Shown: piece by piece, positions 1 to 8,178 of the stretch
Numbering within the stretch: position 1 is the stretch's first letter
Layout of the letters: every line of letters begins with the position of its first letter
NCBI GenBank assembly: GCA_963662905.2
Contig: CAXXFD010000004.1
Span: 124,001 to 188,000, forward strand
DNA from: G963662905 sp963662905
GTDB taxonomy: Bacteria > Bacteroidota > Bacteroidia > Bacteroidales > WRLA01
Length of the DNA stretch: 64,000 bases
Direction of reading: 5' to 3'
Notes under the pieces: generated by a model
What the model saw: the letters and a program-made list of their open reading frames with translations, nothing else
What the model was told of the DNA's origin: nothing
Database searches by the model: none
Made by a program: the position numbers and the translations under genes

Positions 1-993
1 GTGGGTCAGATTTTTGAACGCGGCAATCCCGGAATGTTCGCAATCACCATTAGCAGAATAGGTTCAATAAGCCTGGCCTTTTTTCTGTACCTTTTATTAT
101 TCGCTTTCTTTGTGGATATTGTAAGAGTATTCCAGTACTTTATCCATTTTATTCCCGAATCACTAACCACAGGCATCCTTTCGGGAAAGATGCTGTTTAA
201 CTACGGAATTTCAATAGCTGGGATAGTAACGCTTGGCGGATCTGTCAACGCACTCAATCCTATTGTAAATGAGTTTAATATAAGCATCGATAAGCGTGAT
301 GCAAAGCGCAATTCCCTGAAAGTAGTGCTTGCCACCGATGTTCATCTGGGCGTTATGCTAGGCCGCAACCATGCCCAAAAACTGGTGACGCAAATCAATG
401 AGCAAAATCCGGATATTGTGATATTCGGTGGCGACCTGGTCGATCACAACCCAAATCCGGTGATGAAATTTGATATAGGCTCCTTTTTTGATAAAATCAA
501 TGCTCCGCTTGGTGTTTATGCAATTACAGGCAACCATGAATTTATGGGGAAACCGGAAGTAACGATCAATTATTTTAAAAAGCACGGCATTACTTTTATT
601 CGCGATAGTGTTTTTACCATTGAAGGTGCTGTGCAGATTATTGGACGTGATGATAAAGACAAAACCCAGATGACCGGCGAAAAGCGAAAAAGCATTGAAA
701 CAATTTTGCAGGGAAACAGGCAAAACCTCCCCTTGCTGCTTGTTGACCACCAACCTGTAGAATACAATAAAGCACAGGAGCTGGGCATTGACTTAATGAT
801 GTCGGGACATACGCATAAAGGACAGCTATGGCCGCTTTCGTTTATCACGAAGCGGGTATATGAGAATCATTTTGGGCTCATGCAAAAAGGCAAAACTATA
901 TTTTATACCTCATCGGGATATGGTACATGGGGGCCTCCGGTAAGAACAGGAAACAGGCCGGAGCTGGTAGTTTTTAATATTAGCCTGAAGTAG
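1..993 (+). CDS. Membrane-anchored metallophosphoesterase (5' partial)
   Basis: Calcineurin-like phosphoesterase of the YkuE/YaeI type, likely hydrolysing phosphoester or lipid-linked phosphate substrates on the outer face of the inner membrane. Counting from the first codon in the window, metal ligands are visible in order: D113 and H115 (ATDVHLG), D145 (GGDLVDHN), N178-H179 (GNHEF), H250 (DHQP) and H270/H272 (SGHTHKGQ). Two hydrophobic segments at about residues 20-45 and 65-85 precede the catalytic domain. Family members with such an N-terminus are usually 370-400 residues long, and the frame is open at base 1, so the GTG there is probably internal and the true start lies upstream of the window. 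The substrate cannot be told from sequence. Confidence 0.85.
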   Translation: MGQIFERGNPGMFAITISRIGSISLAFFLYLLLFAFFVDIVRVFQYFIHFIPESLTTGILSGKMLFNYGISIAGIVTLGGSVNALNPIVNEFNISIDKRDAKRNSLKVVLATDVHLGVMLGRNHAQKLVTQINEQNPDIVIFGGDLVDHNPNPVMKFDIGSFFDKINAPLGVYAITGNHEFMGKPEVTINYFKKHGITFIRDSVFTIEGAVQIIGRDDKDKTQMTGEKRKSIETILQGNRQNLPLLLVDHQPVEYNKAQELGIDLMMSGHTHKGQLWPLSFITKRVYENHFGLMQKGKTIFYTSSGYGTWGPPVRTGNRPELVVFNISLK

Positions 994-1101
994 CCAGGAT
1001 TAATTCCGGCTTAAACAAAAACTATTACCTGGCAATGCCCTAAGCCAAAAAGCATGTGGAAGGTGCAGCTTTGAACTATTATATTATCAGTACTTAATTA
1101 G

Positions 1102-1222
1102 TGCTTGTCCATAATGTCCGATCTCATCGTTATTTCTTTTGCTGGAAACAGTCATTTACGCCAGTAAACTCCTCGTTTCCAGCAAAAGAAATGCCTCGAC
1201 CTCGAACATTCTGAATCAAGCA
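1102..1222. repeat. Long inverted repeat with perfect 18-bp core
   Basis: Arms 1132-1149 and 1175-1192 are perfect reverse complements (ATTTCTTTTGCTGGAAAC), separated by 25 bp. The similarity continues outward imperfectly to TGCTTG at 1102 and CAAGCA at 1222, giving a structure of about 120 bp. It occupies most of the gap between the phosphoesterase and the hipA 3' fragment (994-1278). It may be a MITE-like or REP-like element, or a strong bidirectional terminator. There is no T-tract, which argues against a simple terminator. Confidence 0.6.
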
Positions 1223-1278
1223 CAGTACTTTATAGACGAACTCAAATTAGTATAAATTGAAGCCTTACGGGCAGTGTA

Positions 1279-1406
1279 CTAATCTCTCACTTCCTTAAGT
1301 TTTTTCTGAATTCTATTCATAGAAACTGTACTTACGCCACAATCTGCAGCAAAATCAGGCCATGAAGAAATTGCATCCTGAACCTGCTCAATGATGTCAT
1401 TTGCTT
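1279..1406 (-). pseudogene. hipA: hipA 3' fragment separated by IS insertion
   Basis: The reverse strand encodes the missing C-terminus of the HipA-like kinase, ending in KKLKEVRD and a TAG stop at 1279-1281. Joined to the large fragment at 3676-4815 through the shared 8-bp target duplication, the frame runs on without a break (SIRKAN then DIIEQVQDAISSW) and gives a 419-residue protein, the usual size for the family. The 39 residues here form the C-terminal helical end. The fragment has no start of its own and is presumably not translated. Confidence 0.9.
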
Positions 1407-1475
1407 GTAAGCCTTCAGCAAAAGGCATATTGCACAAGCTTTTAAAGCTCCCTTACTTTGCTGCAAAAAAGCAAT

Positions 1476-1763
1476 ATGCAAAAAGAACAAAGAAGAGCAG
1501 AGATGAAAGCGCTGGTGGATCAATGGCATACCAGTGGCCAAAGCAAAAGATCCTTTGCCGAATCGCACAAAATCGGCTATCACACTTTCCTTTATTGGTA
1601 TCATAAATTTAAACAGGAAGAAAGCTTGCCTGATGACCATGGGTTCATTGAGCTTTCCGGAATTCCAGCTGCAGGGGTCAATATCCGTTATCCCAATGGT
1701 ATCGAGCTCAGCTTGCCGGGCAATGTGCCCTTGTCCTATCTCAAATCGCTCACCGGCCAATAA
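1476..1763 (+). CDS. IS66 TnpA-like accessory protein
   Basis: First ORF of the IS66 element, 95 residues from the ATG at 1476; the frame also opens at a TTG at 1458. It matches the small TnpA protein of IS66 elements: a helix-turn-helix-like N-terminal half (WHTSGQSKRSFAESHKIGYHTF, shown here only as WHTSGQ to YHTF) and a C-terminal strand-rich half ending LKSLTGQ. It is thought to bind the element's DNA and is needed for transposition together with TnpB and TnpC. The TAA stop overlaps the ATG of tnpB by one base (TAATG), indicating translational coupling. Confidence 0.85.
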   Translation: MQKEQRRAEMKALVDQWHTSGQSKRSFAESHKIGYHTFLYWYHKFKQEESLPDDHGFIELSGIPAAGVNIRYPNGIELSLPGNVPLSYLKSLTGQ

Positions 1764-2128
1764 TGTTCAGCTTAACTGCCAGCCGCTATTACCTGTACCG
1801 CCAGCCCACCGATATGCGCAAGAGCTTTGACGGGCTTTATGGCATTGTGCGCAACAAACTGGACAAAAACCCGATGAGCGGTGATGTTTTCCTGTTCATC
1901 AACAAAAAGCGCGACCGCATAAAATTATTGCGCTGGGAAAGCGGAGGTTTTGTGCTGTTCTATAAAAGGCTCGAAAAAGGCACTTTTCACCTGCCGGACA
2001 CATCTGCTGTGCACGCCTCCCACCAGCTGATCGACTACCCTGAACTTGTAATGATAATCAATGGTATTTCCATGAAAAATGCAAGGAAATACCCACGTTT
2101 TTTCCCACATGAAAATGTTGGTAAATAG
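1763..2128 (+). CDS. IS66 Orf2 family protein TnpB
   Basis: 121 residues, the usual TnpB size. It contains the conserved IS66 Orf2 features: YLYRQPTDMRKSFDGLYGIV near the N-terminus (here described as the P-T-D-M-R-K-S-F-D-G-L core), then DVFLFINKKRDRIKLLRWE and GFVLFYKRLEKGTF. The role is accessory to the transposase and its biochemical activity is unknown. It starts in the tnpA stop codon. Copy 2 carries an almost identical protein (one visible substitution near residue 7, S to G). Confidence 0.92.
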   Translation: MFSLTASRYYLYRQPTDMRKSFDGLYGIVRNKLDKNPMSGDVFLFINKKRDRIKLLRWESGGFVLFYKRLEKGTFHLPDTSAVHASHQLIDYPELVMIINGISMKNARKYPRFFPHENVGK

Positions 2129-2175
2129 CACTTAAAATATAGTCAGACAAGAGGTTACTTCCGTATCTTTGCCTC

Positions 2176-3630
2176 ATGGCAAGTCAGGAAAATATAACTA
2201 TATCAAAAGCGGAATATGATGCAATGCAACAGAAGATATTCCTGCTTCAGCATGAACTTGTCCAGTTGAGGCGTGCGATCTATGGAGCCAAAAGCGAACG
2301 GCATATCGCAGCAGACCCCAACCAGGGCGTGCTCTTCGACGTGCCTGCACAGGAGAAAGAACCGGAAAAGGAGCAGATCAGCTATACGCGCAATAAAAAG
2401 CAGTCCAAAAAACAGCCCGTGCGCTTAGAACTGCCCGCCCACCTGCCGCGCCATGAAATTATCATCGAACCCCAAAACCTGCCCGAAGGCGCCCATAGGG
2501 TCAACGTAAAAATCACCGAAGTACTTGATTATGTGCCCGGTACTTTTCGTGTGATCCGTTATATACGCCCTTACTATGCCGTAGCAGGCCAGGACGAAAG
2601 CACCCAAATGATCTGCGCAGAACTGCCTTCACGCGCCTTGCCCAAAAGCAATGCCTCAGAAGGCCTGATCTCTTATGTGACTGTCAGCAAATTTGTTGAC
2701 CACCTGCCTTTCTACCGCCTTGTCAAGATGTTCAAGCGCCTGGGGATCGAAATAGCCGAATCAACAATAAACGGTTGGTTTAGCGGGGTTTGCAGATTGC
2801 TTGAACCGCTTTACGATGCCCTGAAAAAAGAAATCATGAGGACCGATTACCTGATGGCAGACGAAACGCCCATAAAGGTATTGACCAAAGACAAGCCCGG
2901 GGCATCGCACAAAGGGTATCATTGGGTTTATTACGACCCGCTTAAAAAACTGGCCCTGTTCGATTACCGGAAAGGCCGCGGACGGGAAGGCCCGGATGAG
3001 ATGCTGGAAAACTATAGTGGATATTTGCAAACCGATGGCTACACAGCTTACGACAACCTAAAAAACAAAGCCGAAATCACCCAATTGGCCTGCATGGCGC
3101 ATGCACGCAGGTATTTTGAGAAAGCCAAGGACAATGATGCTGCACGCAGTGAATATGCGCTGGGGCAGATAAGAAAACTGTATGCCATTGAACGTCAGGC
3201 AAGTGAGCAAGAACTGCAGCCGGAGGAGGTCAAAGCATTGCGGCAAAAGGAATCACTGCCCATATTGAACGAAATGGAAAGCTGGCTTAAGGAAGAAGTT
3301 TATAAAGTAGCGCCCAAAAGCGCAATCGGCAAAGCCATAGCTTACAGCCTGAAATTATGGGGGCGCCTGATCCGTTATATTGAAGACGGAAGGCTGCGCA
3401 TTGACAACAACCTGGTTGAAAACAGCATCAGGCCGGTAGCAATAGGCCGCAAGAATTACCTGTTTGCCGGTTCGCACAATGCAGCCCAGCACGCGGCTAT
3501 GATCTACTCCTTTTTTGCCAGCTGCAAAATCCAAAACGTAGAACCCTTTGAGTGGCTCAAGCAAACATTAGGAAAAATCCAGGAACACCCAGCCAACCAG
3601 CTCCACCAACTTCTGCCCGGACAGCTTTAA
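2176..3630 (+). CDS. IS66 family transposase TnpC
   Basis: 484-residue DDE transposase. An N-terminal coiled segment and a basic linker (NKKQSKKQPVRLELP) lead into a zinc-finger-like/IS66 domain and the catalytic core. The probable DDE residues lie in YLMADETPIKV (first D), YLQTDGYTAY (second D) and NNLVENSIRPVAIGRKNYLF (E). It cuts and joins the element ends. The start ATG at 2176 lies 47 bp after tnpB. It differs from the copy at 35844-37298 by only a few residues (N6K, an E to K after NLP, I to L in SEGL), which indicates recent movement. Confidence 0.95.
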   Translation: MASQENITISKAEYDAMQQKIFLLQHELVQLRRAIYGAKSERHIAADPNQGVLFDVPAQEKEPEKEQISYTRNKKQSKKQPVRLELPAHLPRHEIIIEPQNLPEGAHRVNVKITEVLDYVPGTFRVIRYIRPYYAVAGQDESTQMICAELPSRALPKSNASEGLISYVTVSKFVDHLPFYRLVKMFKRLGIEIAESTINGWFSGVCRLLEPLYDALKKEIMRTDYLMADETPIKVLTKDKPGASHKGYHWVYYDPLKKLALFDYRKGRGREGPDEMLENYSGYLQTDGYTAYDNLKNKAEITQLACMAHARRYFEKAKDNDAARSEYALGQIRKLYAIERQASEQELQPEEVKALRQKESLPILNEMESWLKEEVYKVAPKSAIGKAIAYSLKLWGRLIRYIEDGRLRIDNNLVENSIRPVAIGRKNYLFAGSHNAAQHAAMIYSFFASCKIQNVEPFEWLKQTLGKIQEHPANQLHQLLPGQL

Positions 3631-3675
3631 AACATTATCCGGTTATATGCAAGATGCTGTTCGCTGTAGGCTTAC

Positions 3676-4815
3676 ATTTGCTTTTCTGATGCTAAATATC
3701 TCAGCCAATGCCAAAAGTTGTTTTCTTCCCGGATTTGCTCCTTCTCCGTTTACCAAAGTACTGTGTTCGTTGATTCCAGTAGATGAATAGGTTAAATCAT
3801 AGGCCGGCGACATGGCCCAACTTCCATTTTCATCCATTAACCAGGAGAAATTTTTTGAATGGTCATCCAGATTATAACTAAATATATTGAAAGCAGCTAA
3901 GCGCAAAGCTTTTTCACGGGCTGTTGCATTTTTTTCTAACTGATAAGCAACATCAATTATATGTCCGTAATCGATATTGCTTAGCCTGAAATTATCGTGG
4001 GTAAGCCCGGCCATCGAATGCATATGTAATCGTTTGTTTCCAATCCGATCAAAACGTTTCGTTGCAAACACTTGTATTCCTTGAGCACTTTTAAGAAGTT
4101 TTGATTCGCTCATTTCGATTCCTGCAGCCTTTGCCATTTTGTAATAAGCAAATTCAATATTGGCAATATCTTTTGGGTCGTAAGAGCTTGGGAACTTTAT
4201 TATCCAGTGCTGGAACCCATCAGGCAAAGCAGAACGGCCATGTACTATTTCATCCGTTTCGGGACTATATCCTACATTTACCTTGGGTCTTGCACCACCG
4301 GAAGAACCTCCCAGAAACATTAATTCATCAATAAGTTCCGGAGTAGAGCCTTCATACACTTCATCCATTGCCGTTTTAATGAGATCGATATTAACTTCGC
4401 TACCAAGGTTTTCAGCTTCAGTAATTGCCGGGCGGTAAATAAGTGCCCCCTTGCCTGTTTCGCCCACATAAGCCAGTTGGTCCAGAATGTTAATATCGTC
4501 AAGCGAAAGCCCTTTCTTTTCAAGTGCCCTGTTTAACAGCAACATGCCCCAACCATCAGGAAGTGAATCATCAAATAAACCAAAAATACCATGAAACGGG
4601 ATCGGGTCGGCAAGCTGAATGCTATTGTTGATTTTTAATTTGAAAGGAGAAAGGTTTAATTGCAGCTTTAGGAATTCATCATCATATTTGAAGTAAATAA
4701 GCCGGTTTTCAAGAATCAGTTTACCAACAAGTATTTCGTCTTCTGAGAACTGAATAAATACATTCAAGGACTTAGTCCCTTGTGGTGAATCAATATACCG
4801 TTTAATCTTCATCAC
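3676..4815 (-). pseudogene. hipA: HipA-like Ser/Thr kinase toxin, C-terminus removed by IS66
   Basis: Type II toxin of the HipA kinase family; homologues phosphorylate glutamyl-tRNA synthetase and induce dormancy. Visible motifs: GIFGLFDDSLPDGWG (77-91), GETGKGALIYRPA, the nucleotide loop GGSSGGARPK (169-178), catalytic LDDHSKN (316-322) and SPAYDLTYS (336-344). Native sequence stops at residue 380, where the IS starts; read-through adds ten foreign residues (VSLQRTASCI) to a stop at 3643. All catalytic motifs remain and only the last 39 residues are lost (now at 1279-1406), so activity cannot be excluded. The start overlaps the end of hipB by 4 bp. Confidence 0.93.
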
Positions 4816-5093
4816 TCATACGATTTAAATAAATCCTCAACTTTTTTATTCCCTTTTGATACCAATAAGGGTTCAAAATCAGAGAGACGATCCAAAGCTT
4901 CTGCTATTTTTAGAAGAGATTCAAAAGATATCTGGCCACTGCGCTCAAAGCGTTTAATGCTGCCGTATGAAACACCTGATTTTATTGAAAGATCAAACTG
5001 CGTAAGTTTTAGTTCCTTTCTTAAGGCAGCTGCTTTTGATGCTGTTGCCTTTAAAATATCAGACGGCAATTTGCTAATACTAAATTTCCCCAT
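4812..5093 (-). CDS. hipB: HipB-like antitoxin, helix-turn-helix
   Basis: 93-residue Xre/HipB-type DNA-binding protein and partner of the adjacent HipA. The HTH spans roughly residues 22-75 (LRKELKLTQFDLSIKSG, then SYGSIKRFERSGQ). The frame is open for another 30 codons upstream, but the ATG at 5093 (MGKFSISKLP) is preferred because the upstream part overlaps a palindromic operator-like sequence and does not look like antitoxin. The 3' end overlaps hipA by 4 bp (coupled translation). It is expected to repress hipBA and to bind HipA. It is intact although its toxin gene is broken. Confidence 0.88.
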   Translation of the reverse strand: MGKFSISKLPSDILKATASKAAALRKELKLTQFDLSIKSGVSYGSIKRFERSGQISFESLLKIAEALDRLSDFEPLLVSKGNKKVEDLFKSYE

Positions 5094-5098
5094 GGCAG

Positions 5099-5149
5099 AT
5101 AAAATATTGTCTAAAAATACGAAATAATTCTGATATAGACAAAATATTA
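5099..5149. promoter_or_regulatory. Probable hipBA operator (inverted repeat)
   Basis: Inverted half-sites ATAAAATATTGTCTA (5099-5113) and TAGACAAAATATTA (5136-5149) lie directly upstream of the chosen hipB start, with centres about 36 bp apart. HipB-type antitoxins bind paired palindromic operators over their own promoter, and the position fits autorepression. The role is inferred from position and symmetry only. Confidence 0.55.
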
Positions 5150-5193
5150 TCCGAAAATTGATGCGCAAGCAGTCTTTCATCAAAAATAAATTG

Positions 5194-5313
5194 TTAGAGG
5201 TCAGTTAATGCATAATTCACCGATTTTAGCTTGTCGTTAAGCTCGGTGCGGCTAATGAAACCGGACATTTCCAATTCCTTTAGCTCCTTGGAAAGAATCC
5301 GATGCCAGATTTT
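5194..5313 (-). pseudogene. HxlR-family regulator C-terminal remnant
   Basis: The reverse strand has a short open stretch reading KIWHRILSKELKELEMSGF, then ISRTELNDKLKSVNYALTDL and a stop. This matches the end of the winged helix in HxlR-type regulators (Lsk-L-eLe-GlisR...veYsLT). No start and no N-terminal half are present, and sequence beyond 5313 is not open in frame. The fragment stops at the YALT strand where intact members carry on with a final helix, so both ends are lost. Confidence 0.6.
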
Positions 5314-5406
5314 ATAACAGTTTTAAAAAAACCATTATTACCTTGCCAAAACAACAAATATTTCCTGTATTTTGGCACACTAATAACAGCAATAAAGCCA
5401 CTTATC

Positions 5407-5643
5407 ATGACGCATAATATTGCCGGAAGAAAAAATGAAATGCACATATTGTCACAGGTTTAGGACAGCCGGCGCACAGAATGGGAAAAAGAAAATTAAC
5501 AGCTCAGAAATAAAGAAACGCAGTCCCGTTTATCCAGAAAAAACCTTTATACCGTATTGATCAGCAGCTGGGGGCTGAAGCCGAATCAATATAGCCGGGC
5601 TATTGTCTCCCGCAACCTAACAATGAGCTGTTTATTTGAATAA
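5407..5643 (+). pseudogene. Degraded AAA ATPase (archaeal-type) remnant
   Basis: One frame from ATG 5407 reads MTHNIAGRKNEMHILSQV and then a stop, resembling the (V/I)GRekEi-iL opening of ATPases of the ATPase_2/DUF234 group. Further on, another frame ends VLISSWGLKPNQYSRAIV then SRNLTMSCLFE and a stop, matching the family ending (TT-GLkkN-ys--iV---tLddLF). The central P-loop region is gone, so this is an internally deleted relic. The rest of 5320-5812 shows no other recognisable gene. Confidence 0.5.
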
Positions 5644-5846
5644 TCCCGACACTTATTTGCTTATCTCGCTTTTCGGGCAAGCTGAAATCCATATAAAAAC
5701 ATAAGATGTTATAAATCAAAAAATTCAGCTTCGATCCTAAAGCGTCCTTTTGAACACAACACCCTCTTTAGCTGTTCATTATCTGTTTTAATCGCTTACT
5801 TCATTTAGTTCAGTGATTAAAAAACCCTCATTTAAAATCAAATGCT

Positions 5847-5854
5847 TATTTTTG
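5847..5854 (+). promoter_or_regulatory. Bacteroidota -7 element before acyl-CoA synthetase
   Basis: TATTTTTG fits the TAnnTTTG -7 consensus. It lies 19 bp before the ATG at 5873, which supports that start over the upstream in-frame ATG at 5813. No clear TTTG -33 box is visible. Confidence 0.5.
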
Positions 5855-5872
5855 CAGCTTAACACTTTTTGG

Positions 5873-7573
5873 ATGACCAAACACAAAGAGCTTAACTTTT
5901 CGACCCTCCTCTCCGATGTTATCAAGAAACACGGATCTTTGGATGCCCTTTCATTTGTGGATGAAAAAGCCATTAGCTATAGCGAAATGGGCAAAAAAAT
6001 TCAAGCAGTAAAAGCCTTTATGCGCCAGCTTGGCCTGAAAAAAGGCGATAAAATTCTGATTTACAGCCAGAATATGCCCAATTGGGGTATCGTCTATTTT
6101 GCGGTACATTGTGCAGGAATGGTCGTAGTTCCGGTTTTGCCGGAGTTCTCCGAACACGATCTGGAAGCAGTTATCAAACATTCCGAAGCAAAGGCGGTTT
6201 TTGTGAGCCAAAGCCTGGAAGCAAAGCTCAGCAAAGTGGATGCCGAAAATGTCTCCACAATTGTTCGTTTGAATGATTTTTCCATCATTTCAACCAAGGA
6301 GGAAGTTGCCATTTATTCGGAAGATGTGCTCGACACAGAAATGTACATACCGGCACATAAGGACGAACTGGCCGTTTTGCTATACACCAGCGGCACAACC
6401 GGCGAACCCAAAGGCGTAATGCATTCGCAGCACAGCATTATTTTTAATGCCATCCAATCGGGCAAAGTTCAGGAAATCCTGCCGGGCGACCGCTTTTTGT
6501 CGGTTCTTCCACTATCACATACCTACGAAAATACGATTGGCTTTATCCTGCCCATCAGCAAGGGTGCCAATGTTACATACCTGCGTAAGCCGCCAACTGC
6601 CAGCGTTTTATTGCCCGCCTTAAAAAAGGTGAAACCTACGCTTATGCTCACGGTTCCTCTGATTATTGAGAAAGTTTATAAAAACAGTATTCTTCCGCAG
6701 ATTCAAAAAAAGGCATTTAGCCGTACTCTTTATAATTTTAAGCCTACCCGTGCGCTGGTGCATAAACTTGCCGGCAAGAAACTCTACCAGACATTTGGTG
6801 GCGAATTAAAATTTTTCGGCATTGGCGGTGCAAAACTGGATGCCAGTGTAGAACGTTTTCTGCGTGATGCAAAATTCCCATATGCCATTGGCTACGGCTT
6901 AACCGAAACAGCTCCCCTTTTGGCGGGCTCCAACCCTACGCAAACACGCTATCAGGCTATTGGCCCAAAAGTTGAAGACTGCATCGTAAAAATTAACAAT
7001 CCCGATCCAAAAACCGGTGAAGGCGAAATCTGGGCAAAAGGTGAAAATGTGATGCTCGGCTATTACAAAAACGAAGAAAAAACCCGCGAAGTGCTTAGCC
7101 CTGATGGCTGGTTCCGCACCGGCGACCTTGGCGTTTATGATAAAGACGGATGGCTCAGCCATAAAGGCCGCTTAAAAAACCTCATCGTTGGTGCTAATGG
7201 TGAAAATATCTATCCCGAAGAAATCGAGAGCATGATCAACAATTTCAAGCATGTTGTGGAATCGCTGGTAATCGAGAAAAAAGGGAAATTGGTGGCCATG
7301 GTGCATTTCAACCGGGAAGAGCTGGAAGCAAAACTCCGTACTATGCGCGAGGAAATCTCGAACAAACGCGAGGAAATCTCGAATAAATTTGATGAGCAAA
7401 TGGATGAATGTGCCCGCAAGGTAGATGAAGTCATTGACGAGCTCAGCCGCGAACTGCAAGAATACGTGAATGCTCGCCTTAACAAATACTCACGCATCCA
7501 AATGCTTGTTGTTCAGAATGATCCGTTCCAAAAAACCGCCACACAAAAAATTAAACGGTATCTCTATTGCTAA
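5873..7573 (+). CDS. AMP-dependent synthetase / long-chain acyl-CoA ligase
   Basis: Adenylate-forming enzyme, 566 residues from ATG 5873, activating a (probably fatty) acid to its CoA thioester via acyl-AMP. The P-loop-like motif LLYTSGTTGEPKGVM, then GYGLTETAP, GWFRTGDLG and GRLKNLIVGANGENIYPEEIE place it in the long-chain acyl-CoA synthetase group. The C-terminal subdomain carries an extra charged, probably coiled-coil stretch that includes a tandem EEISNKR/EEISNKF duplication near 7347-7390, before the closing segment with the conserved lysine (FQKTATQKIKRYLY). Monocistronic: its own promoter upstream and a convergent gene downstream. Confidence 0.88.
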   Translation: MTKHKELNFSTLLSDVIKKHGSLDALSFVDEKAISYSEMGKKIQAVKAFMRQLGLKKGDKILIYSQNMPNWGIVYFAVHCAGMVVVPVLPEFSEHDLEAVIKHSEAKAVFVSQSLEAKLSKVDAENVSTIVRLNDFSIISTKEEVAIYSEDVLDTEMYIPAHKDELAVLLYTSGTTGEPKGVMHSQHSIIFNAIQSGKVQEILPGDRFLSVLPLSHTYENTIGFILPISKGANVTYLRKPPTASVLLPALKKVKPTLMLTVPLIIEKVYKNSILPQIQKKAFSRTLYNFKPTRALVHKLAGKKLYQTFGGELKFFGIGGAKLDASVERFLRDAKFPYAIGYGLTETAPLLAGSNPTQTRYQAIGPKVEDCIVKINNPDPKTGEGEIWAKGENVMLGYYKNEEKTREVLSPDGWFRTGDLGVYDKDGWLSHKGRLKNLIVGANGENIYPEEIESMINNFKHVVESLVIEKKGKLVAMVHFNREELEAKLRTMREEISNKREEISNKFDEQMDECARKVDEVIDELSRELQEYVNARLNKYSRIQMLVVQNDPFQKTATQKIKRYLYC

Positions 7574-7594
7574 GAAACATTCTGCATTAATTTG

Positions 7595-8098
7595 TTATTC
7601 GGGTTTGGGGAATAATTCCTCAACCCGCTTGATCCGGTATTGAAATATTTTTCGGAGCATTTTCCGAATGAATAATTTTTCCATCAAGCGGCCAATACAT
7701 CCCAAAGGCGCTTTATAGGTAACTATATCTTCCATCAACACACCATTTTCATGTGGATGGAAAATGTGCTGATGATGCCAAATTTTATAGGGACCCATTC
7801 TTTGTTCGTCAATAAAAAACTCCTTCTCCCGAACCTGAGTAATCTCTGTTAACCAGGAAGTCCGCACACCAGGCACCGGGCTAACCCGATAGGAAATCAT
7901 TTGCCCTGGATACATTTTTTCGGATAAAACAGGAGAAGTAACTTTAAAGGCCATGTGGTCCGGCGTAATTTTCTGCAGATTTGCCGGGTTGGAAAAAAAA
8001 TCCCAAACATCATTAATCCCTGCCGGTATAAGCTGTTTGGCATGGAGTGTATGCAGTCCCGAATGATTATAAAAACGAATGGATTGATTATCAGTCAT
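7595..8098 (-). CDS. SRPBCC family (polyketide cyclase/dehydrase-like) protein
   Basis: Soluble START/Bet v1-like fold protein of 167 residues. The N-terminal strand LHAKQLIPAGINDVWDFFSN and NLQKITPDHMAFKV are typical of the SRPBCC ligase/cyclase-like group. An RMGPYKIWHHQHIFHP segment and a downstream D-x-V-x-Y-x-x-P-L-G follow (EDIVTYKAPLG), as in cell-division-inhibitor/SRPBCC proteins of Bacteroidota. The ATG at 8098 (MTDNQSIRF) is preferred to the upstream ATG at 8134, which adds 12 residues of unrelated character. The ligand is unknown. It follows aroA on the same strand after an 80-bp gap. Confidence 0.75.
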   Translation of the reverse strand: MTDNQSIRFYNHSGLHTLHAKQLIPAGINDVWDFFSNPANLQKITPDHMAFKVTSPVLSEKMYPGQMISYRVSPVPGVRTSWLTEITQVREKEFFIDEQRMGPYKIWHHQHIFHPHENGVLMEDIVTYKAPLGCIGRLMEKLFIRKMLRKIFQYRIKRVEELFPKPE

Positions 8099-8178
8099 AG
8101 TAATTGATTTAACGTACAATGAACCCAACAGCAAACCAATTACTTTGTTTAACTTTTATCATAAATTATTAAACAATA

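Larger units (their letters stand above)
1407..3675 (+). mobile_element. IS66-family insertion sequence, copy 1 (intact)
   Basis: 2269-bp element with three ORFs in the classical IS66 order tnpA-tnpB-tnpC. The ends are imperfect inverted repeats starting GTAAGCCTTCAGC on the left and, on the other strand, GTAAGCCTACAGC on the right. It is flanked by the exact 8-bp direct repeat ATTTGCTT (1399-1406 and 3676-3683), the duplication length typical of IS66. It sits inside hipA. The second copy at 35799-39720 has the same length once its own insert is removed, so both ends are well supported. All three ORFs are open, so this copy could be active. Confidence 0.97.
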
